Assembly: GCA_025738555.1 (NCBI GenBank) | Contig: JAOVFP010000004.1 | Location: forward strand, 4,836,001-4,900,000 | Direction of reading: 5' to 3' | DNA from: Cyathus striatus | Taxonomy: Eukaryota > Basidiomycota > Agaricomycetes > Agaricales > Nidulariaceae | Length of the DNA: 64,000 bases | Part shown: positions 58,701-64,000 of the stretch, piece by piece | Layout: each line of letters starts with the position of its first letter | Numbering within the stretch: position 1 is the first letter of the stretch | Notes under the pieces: generated by a model | Databases searched by the model: none | What the model was told of the DNA's origin: nothing | What the model saw: the letters and a program-made list of their open reading frames with translations, nothing else | Translations under genes and position numbers: made by a program

Positions 58701-60246
58701 ATCTCGGCAAATCTGGTAAAGGCACTTCGTCATCGCGTAGTGTTTCCAAAACCGCAAAGGAGTCCCGCGGACATCTTAGGAGTCGGCTAGCTGAATTTGC
58801 GATGATTGGAAGTCAGGTTCCTATTGAGACTCTTCAGGATGAGGAAGACGAGGAGGAAGAGGAAGATGAGCTGGATGAAGAAGTAATGGTTTCATCTCCT
58901 GTGGCGAGGAAAGAGATCATGGATGGAGGAACTTTTGATGATCCCATGGTTATTGACGACGAGGGCTCAACTACCGTCGTCGATTTTGCAATAGGTCCAA
59001 GTTCCTCGACAGTCGCTGATCCTCCCAGTTTGGAAGGGGAAGACGAAGATCACCCAGATTCTTCCTCCATCCTCTCGCAAGTGCTAGCAAATGAATCTAC
59101 ATCTAAATCCGCTGCTGCGCCAACAATATCTCGTTCGGAGATCATCAAATCTTCGGATAACACGATAGGTGACGTTACCCTTAAGTTCGATTGCACGGAA
59201 ATTGCAGACAGATGGAAGCGGTTGTTTGGGACTGATAAACCCGCTTCTTCGAAGGATGTAAAAGTCCGCTAGCGAGTCGATCTTGGCTGAGGCGGGTGTT
59301 AAGAACACGGAGGAACAAGATAAAGCTGCTGATGCGCTGGCTCGGATTATCGAAAAGGAGGATTTTGAGAGCATGGAGATTCTGGGGCAGTTCAATCTTG
59401 GGTTTATTGTTGTTCGCAGGAGGAAGGATTCTCAAAGTGACGAAGACGAGGTACAAATGGACGATCTGTTCATTGTGGACCAGCACGCCGCGGACGAGAA
59501 GTACAATTTCGAAACATTGCAGCTGACGACTCGAATACAGTCCCAGAAGCTCTTCAGGTACGTTCTTCGCATCCAGTCAAGTAATCTACTGACATATTCG
59601 ATTCCAGAGCCAAGCCTCTTTAGCTCACTGCATCCGACCAACTTCTCGCAATAGAAAACATGGAAATCCTTCGGCAGAACGGTTTCGAGGTTGACGTGGA
59701 TGACGATGGGAACTCAGGGCAACGACTTCAACTAACGGCACAGCCTGTGTCAAAGAACACCGTCTTCGATATGAAAGGTACGATATTTCATTTGGTTGTG
59801 GCGTGGGGTTTCTAGGCAGATGAATGATGGATGGATGGAAACAGATTTGGAGGAGCTAGTCCATTTATTGCGAGAGCGCCCGGCTGGGCAGATGGTAAGG
59901 TGCTCGAAGGCTCGCGCGATGTTCGCATCGAGGGCGTGTAGGAAGAGTGTTATGATTGGCATGGCTTTGACTAAACGCCAGATGACTACCGTGAGTCGTT
60001 AGTCTGTCGAGTTTTAATAGTGTTCTCACTTGCGTGGGTCAAGTGGTGCGACACATGGGAAGTATGGACCAGCCTTGGAATTGTCCCCATGGGAGGCCTA
60101 CTATGCGCCATCTGGTTAACATGGCTGATGTGGGTAGAACCACCGGCTCTGAGGGACGAGGGGTGCCGGTGGTGTGGATTGGTCAGCCTTCCAATGAATA
60201 TTGCTATCTGTTATCATCGAGGATGTATGAAATAGAATCATTCTGA
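55727..60246 (+). pseudogene. PMS1: PMS1-type MutL homologue with several lesions
   Basis: Encodes the MutL partner of MLH1 that nicks DNA during mismatch repair. The N-terminal GHKL ATPase is clear: [57 protein letters not shown], then NVSPDKRTIFL. A long acidic, repetitive linker spans about 57300-59260. The C-terminal endonuclease keeps all its metal-binding motifs: DQHAADEKYNFE, ACRKSVMIG and CPHGRP. Exons from 55727 to 57265 splice cleanly. Four defects follow: a run of seven G (57459-57465) where eight keep the frame, AAAA at 59260-59263 where three keep it, a TAG (59621-59623) in place of an expected Gln, and a donor at 59991 one base short for phase. Homopolymer errors could explain some, but not the TAG. 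The gene is either decaying or poorly assembled. Confidence 0.8.
57370..58140 (+). repeat. Intragenic repeats in the PMS1 linker
   Basis: At least four copies of a block ending TSVTNNTRKANL (near 57379, 57670, 57820 and 58050) and one diverged copy (NTGKANR at 57531), each joined to acidic DEDEEESP and RDPAPE segments. The repeats expand a region that is normally variable in PMS proteins. Confidence 0.75.
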
Positions 60247-60265
60247 TTACACTACCGCCATCCCA

Positions 60266-61430
60266 ATGTCTATTCATTCAGTCAAACGTGCGCATACCCA
60301 CCTCACCTGGGACAACAGGTACGAGTCCAAACTCCAACACTCCGCACATTCTTATCGCCACCAAGAATCCCACCAGTGATCCACGTCCAATCGGGGGACA
60401 CAGTGACCTTTGACTGCCTGGATGCCTCAAATGGGCAAATCACCAAGGAATCGACAACCGAGACCATCCGCTCTCTGGTATTTTCGCAATTGGACCAAGT
60501 AGGCGGACCGGTGTACGTGCAGGGGGCGGCGCCGGGTGACACGCTCCAAGTAGAAGTACTGTCAGTGGACACGGCTGACTGGGGCTGGACCGGTATTATC
60601 CCTGGCTTTGGACTCCTGCATGACGAATTTCCCGAGCCCAAGTTGAAGATTTGGACCCTGGATAAGGAAGGTGGGTATGCGTGGTTTGATGAGGGACGCG
60701 GGATGCGCGTTCGTCTTAGGCCTTTTGCGGGTGAGATGGGTGTTGCTCCGGGGAAGAATGGCGCGTTTTCGACGATTCCCCCGCTGTGCACTGGCGGGAA
60801 CATTGATACGAGGCATGTATGTGCTGGATCGACGCTGTATTTGCCTGTTGAAGTTGACGGGGCACTTTTTTCTATCGGGGTCAGTGAAGGGTCCTTTCTG
60901 ATGTCGAATTTACCTTTTTTTTTGACACGGCGGCGTCGGAATATTAGGATGGGCACGCCGCACAAGGCGATGGAGGTGAAGCTTTGACACTTTTACGCGT
61001 GTTCCAAGATAATGCTAATCACTCTGTAGAGGTCTGCGGTAGGATTTTTTTCTCGTCTTCCGTCATTAGGGTGGTTATGATATATGTATTCCGGCAGGTA
61101 CAGCGATAGAAACTCCCATGAGAATAACTGTTCGCCTTAGTGTGGTGAAAGACAAAGGGTATGTCAAGACGCCGCATTTTGAGGTTCCGCAATCGAATTT
61201 TGCAGCGGATGAGGCGTATTATTGCACCACGGGGGTAGATTCGGGTGTTGGTGCTGCTATGCGGGGTGCTGTGCGGCACATGATTGAGTTTCTGGGCGTT
61301 GAGTATGGGCTTGGGAGGGAGGAGGCGTATATGCTATGTAGTGTCGCTGGGGATTTGAGGATGCACGAAGTGGTGAGTTGTTTTTTCGCCGGGTGGTTTG
61401 GCAGTTGTTAATTTGGTATAGGTTGACAAT
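60266..61430 (+). CDS. Acetamidase/formamidase family protein
   Basis: Hydrolyses short-chain amides to ammonia and an acid. Exons are 60266-60318, 60366-60879, 60948-60975, 61030-61038 (only 9 bp) and 61099-61372, then a last one from 61422. Blocks typical of the FmdA/AmdA family appear in order: VIHVQSGDTVTFDCLDAS, GPVYVQGAAPGDTLQVEV, IPGFGLL, GNIDTRHVCAGSTLYLPV, IGDGHAAQGDGE and IETPMRITVRL. The ATG lies only 20 bp after the PMS1 stop. The usual C-terminal segment after LRMHEVVD is absent: the frame reads NAWQTHSLL and runs into the next gene. The 3' end is therefore uncertain and may be lost by a deletion. Confidence 0.8.
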
Positions 61431-63691
61431 GCCTGGCAAACCCATTCATTGCTTCTGGAAAGTGGACTGGTGCCACCCCAAACGAGACCGACGAGGAGAA
61501 GGAGGAGCGGCTACGTATGCTTGGTGAAGCTGAGAGGCGGTCCAAGGAAATCGATGTTGACTTGCAGGAGACGAAAAAGCTGCTGGAGAAGAGAAAGAAG
61601 GCCGTCAAGATTCTGTTGCTGGGTGTGTTGCTTGTTTTGGATATGCGCGATTTGTGGTGCTGACGGGGTGTCTATCGTATCTCCAACAGGCCAGTCTGAG
61701 TCTGGAAAGGTGCGTCCCTGTCCTTGTTTCATTCTATTCTAACTTAACATTTTGTTATCGATCAGAGTTCAGTTTTGAAGAGTGCGTTCATTGTTTCACT
61801 CGGCAACTAAAGCATCCCTGATACCCATCTTGCTTCTCAGATTTTCAGCTCGCCTTTGCACCGAATCAGTTCTCCAATGAGCGGGTGGTGTGGAAGACGA
61901 TTATACAGCTCAATGTTATCAGGTATGTCTCTATTCATCTGCACCAACCCCAACTAACACTCCTCAGCTCCATCAAAACCATCCTCGAAACCCTAAAAGA
62001 AGAATTCGAACCAGACACCGGCGCACCCCGCTCCTCAACGGACGACTACCCACAATCCCAAGCCCTGCGCGACCTCCGCCGCATCCGCCTCGGCCTCTCC
62101 CCTCTCCTCCTAATCGAATCCAACCTGATGAAAATCCTCGCTCCCGAGCACAAAGACACGAAAGACGTATGCGTGCGAGCGGGAAGCGGGTGGAAAGCTA
62201 TGTTGAATGGCTCACGGAGGACATCTGTTGAGCCTGCGGGGAGGACGATTTTGAATCATGAAAATGATCCGACGACTGTGCTTGCTGCGCAGAGGGAGGA
62301 TATTGAGGAGCTTTGGATGGACCCTGGTGTTAGGGAGGTGTTGAGGAAGCGTGGTGTCAAGTTGGAGAGTTCACCTGGATTGTATGTTTTCCTTTTCTTT
62401 CTGTTCTTGGTATTGTGGAAGGATACTAACGCCGCCGATATAATAGTTTCATGAACGATATCGCACGGATCGCCACCCCTGATTATCAACCCACAGACTG
62501 TAAGCTTAACTCCAACTACCCCACCTCTCTCCCTCTCTCTTTATCCCTTTCTTCCTCCCTACTGACCTCATCCAACAAAAGCGGACATAATTCGAGCGCG
62601 TATACGCACCGTCGGAGTCGAAGAACATCACTTTATAGTGGAAAAAGGTACACGCCAACGCTGTGTCATTGTGATAATCCATCCATCGTGCTGAGATTGT
62701 GCCGTGATTGTACAGGGCAGGATGCCAATTCCGATTTTTATATTACCGATGTGGGTGGTAGTCGGAGTCAGGTTCGTTTCCGTCCTTTCCTTTTACTTTG
62801 TATAATGGAACTGATGGGATTTTGTTTCGATTTGGGTGTTTTAGCGTGCGACGTGGGTACCGTATTTTGATGATGGTGTGTGATGTGTTTCTTCTATGAG
62901 GTGTGGTGGGGGCTGATGTGTGGTACTTGCTTAGTACAAGCTATACTCTTCCTTGCACCGCTGGCGTTCAATCAGACGTTGGAGGAGGATTCGAGGGTCA
63001 ATCGACTCGTATGTCCTCATTCCCTCTCTTCTTTCTACTGCTCGTACTTATACATTTGTTAGGAAGATAGCTTATCGTTATGGAAAGATATATGCTCTAA
63101 CAAACTTTTAGCCGCTGCCAATCTTATTCTATTCTTTAACAAGGTCCTTCTTTACACCCATGTTTACTCTCCCGCGTGCTAACGATCGTTATAGAAGGAC
63201 GTGTTAACAGAAACGCTCGAATCGGGAGTCTTGGTGCGCAAATACGTGCCTAGCTATGGGGACCAGCCGAACGAAGTTACGCAAGTGACAAAATGTATGT
63301 TATGCCCTTCGTTTAAGTATATGGTTCATGTATGCTGAATGCCACATACTCAGACTTTAAAGACAAGTTCCGGAGTTCTCATGTACGTTTCCCTCGTACC
63401 CCTTACGGAGCTAGAATCTCATACTACAACTTGTCATAGAAAAAGTACTCTCCGACACCACGACCGTTCATGTGCTACGAAACGTCCGCTATCGTACGTC
63501 CTCCTCCTCCCCCCTCCCCAGCCACACTCACAACACAACACCACTTACAGGACATAAGCTCAATGGCAGTTCTCCTCGTAGGCGGTACGTTCCCTCCTCT
63601 TCCCACCCCAACTCCATTCTAACGAGGTTATAAACATACAGTGAGAGAATCAATACTCCGGCAACACCTTAGAGAAGGTGACATGATCTAG
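61429..63691 (+). CDS. G-protein alpha subunit (expanded fungal type)
   Basis: A heterotrimeric GTPase that couples receptors to effectors at the plasma membrane. Sixteen exons give about 450 residues, longer than the usual 353 because of an insert after the first helix (near DTGAPRSSTDDYPQ). Motifs: P-loop GQSESGKSS, switch I IRARIRTVGVEEHHF, switch II DVGGSRSQ, NKKDV (G4) and ETSAID in place of the common TCAXD (G5). The C-terminus is LREGDMI, without the usual Cys near the end. The start is unclear: the ATG at 61429 is out of frame by one base, and removing one C from CCC (61441-61443) would restore MPGKPFIASGKW. The total exon length is likewise one base over a multiple of three. Confidence 0.8.
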
Positions 63692-64000
63692 TCCTCTCCC
63701 CCGTGAGGCTTTATGATCCTTATTGTTTTTTTTATTTGCCATTGCTGTTCCAGGCCTAGTGATGGATTGATTTGGGGTTAATTTATTTATATATTTTCGG
63801 TTTTTTTTTGTTGTTTTAATTATTTTAGTATTTCTTTTTGCATTCTCTTCGATTTATTCTTCGTCCTTGCATTTGTTATGCGCATTTTTTGCTTCGCATT
63901 TTGACACGTTCTTTTTATGTTTTATGCATGTGCTATGTATACGCTACGACGCTACGATTACTACTTATTACTTTATGCTTTGTTTTTCTTTTTTTGTTTG
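63692..64000. other. 3' flank of the G-alpha gene
   Basis: T-rich sequence after the stop, probably 3' untranslated region and terminator. No further gene was seen before the window ends. Confidence 0.4.

Overview
This window looks like nuclear DNA of a filamentous basidiomycete, probably a mushroom-forming Agaricomycete. The genes are split by many GT-AG introns of about 45-60 bp, some exons are only 8-9 bp, and there are chromodomain Ty3/gypsy elements, a pogo element and an expanded-type G-alpha. I cannot name the species.

Layout: (1) Positions 1-6.5 kb are genic: a Pro/Ser-rich hypothetical gene, a three-exon gene for a 43-residue secreted peptide, and a membrane-anchored histidine acid phosphatase. 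A decayed copy of a beta-trefoil gene marks the edge. (2) Positions about 6.9-47.6 kb are a transposon island, AT-rich and visibly poor in CpG. It holds a dead multi-TM gene, three solo LTRs of one family and two of another, a 4-kb foldback element with arms longer than 1 kb, a 5'-truncated LINE, two complete Ty3/gypsy elements, a pogo transposon carrying three nested insertions, a dead AAA ATPase, a decayed duplicate of a neighbouring secreted-protein gene, a hAT MITE and a TA-flanked MITE. Target-site duplications are visible for most insertions, so relative order can be read. (3) Positions 47.6-64 kb are genic again: a CFEM-like secreted protein, a small secreted protein (parent of the island copy), a beta-trefoil/phosphoglycerate-mutase fusion, a Cys/Pro-rich small protein, a PMS1-type mismatch-repair gene with several lesions, an acetamidase/formamidase and a G-protein alpha subunit.

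Two themes tie the window together. First, sequence in the island has been altered mainly at CpG (C to T, or G to A). This shows in three internal controls: the two LTRs of Gypsy-1, the island versus genic copies of the secreted-protein locus, and the stop codons of Gypsy-2, which are nearly all TGA where arginine (CGA) is expected. Second, Gypsy-1 carries, antisense between pol and its 3' LTR, a spliced gene whose splice junction completes a Zn2Cys6-type cluster; I regard this as the most interesting object here. Exon positions were worked out by eye from splice signals and reading-frame continuity, not from transcripts.
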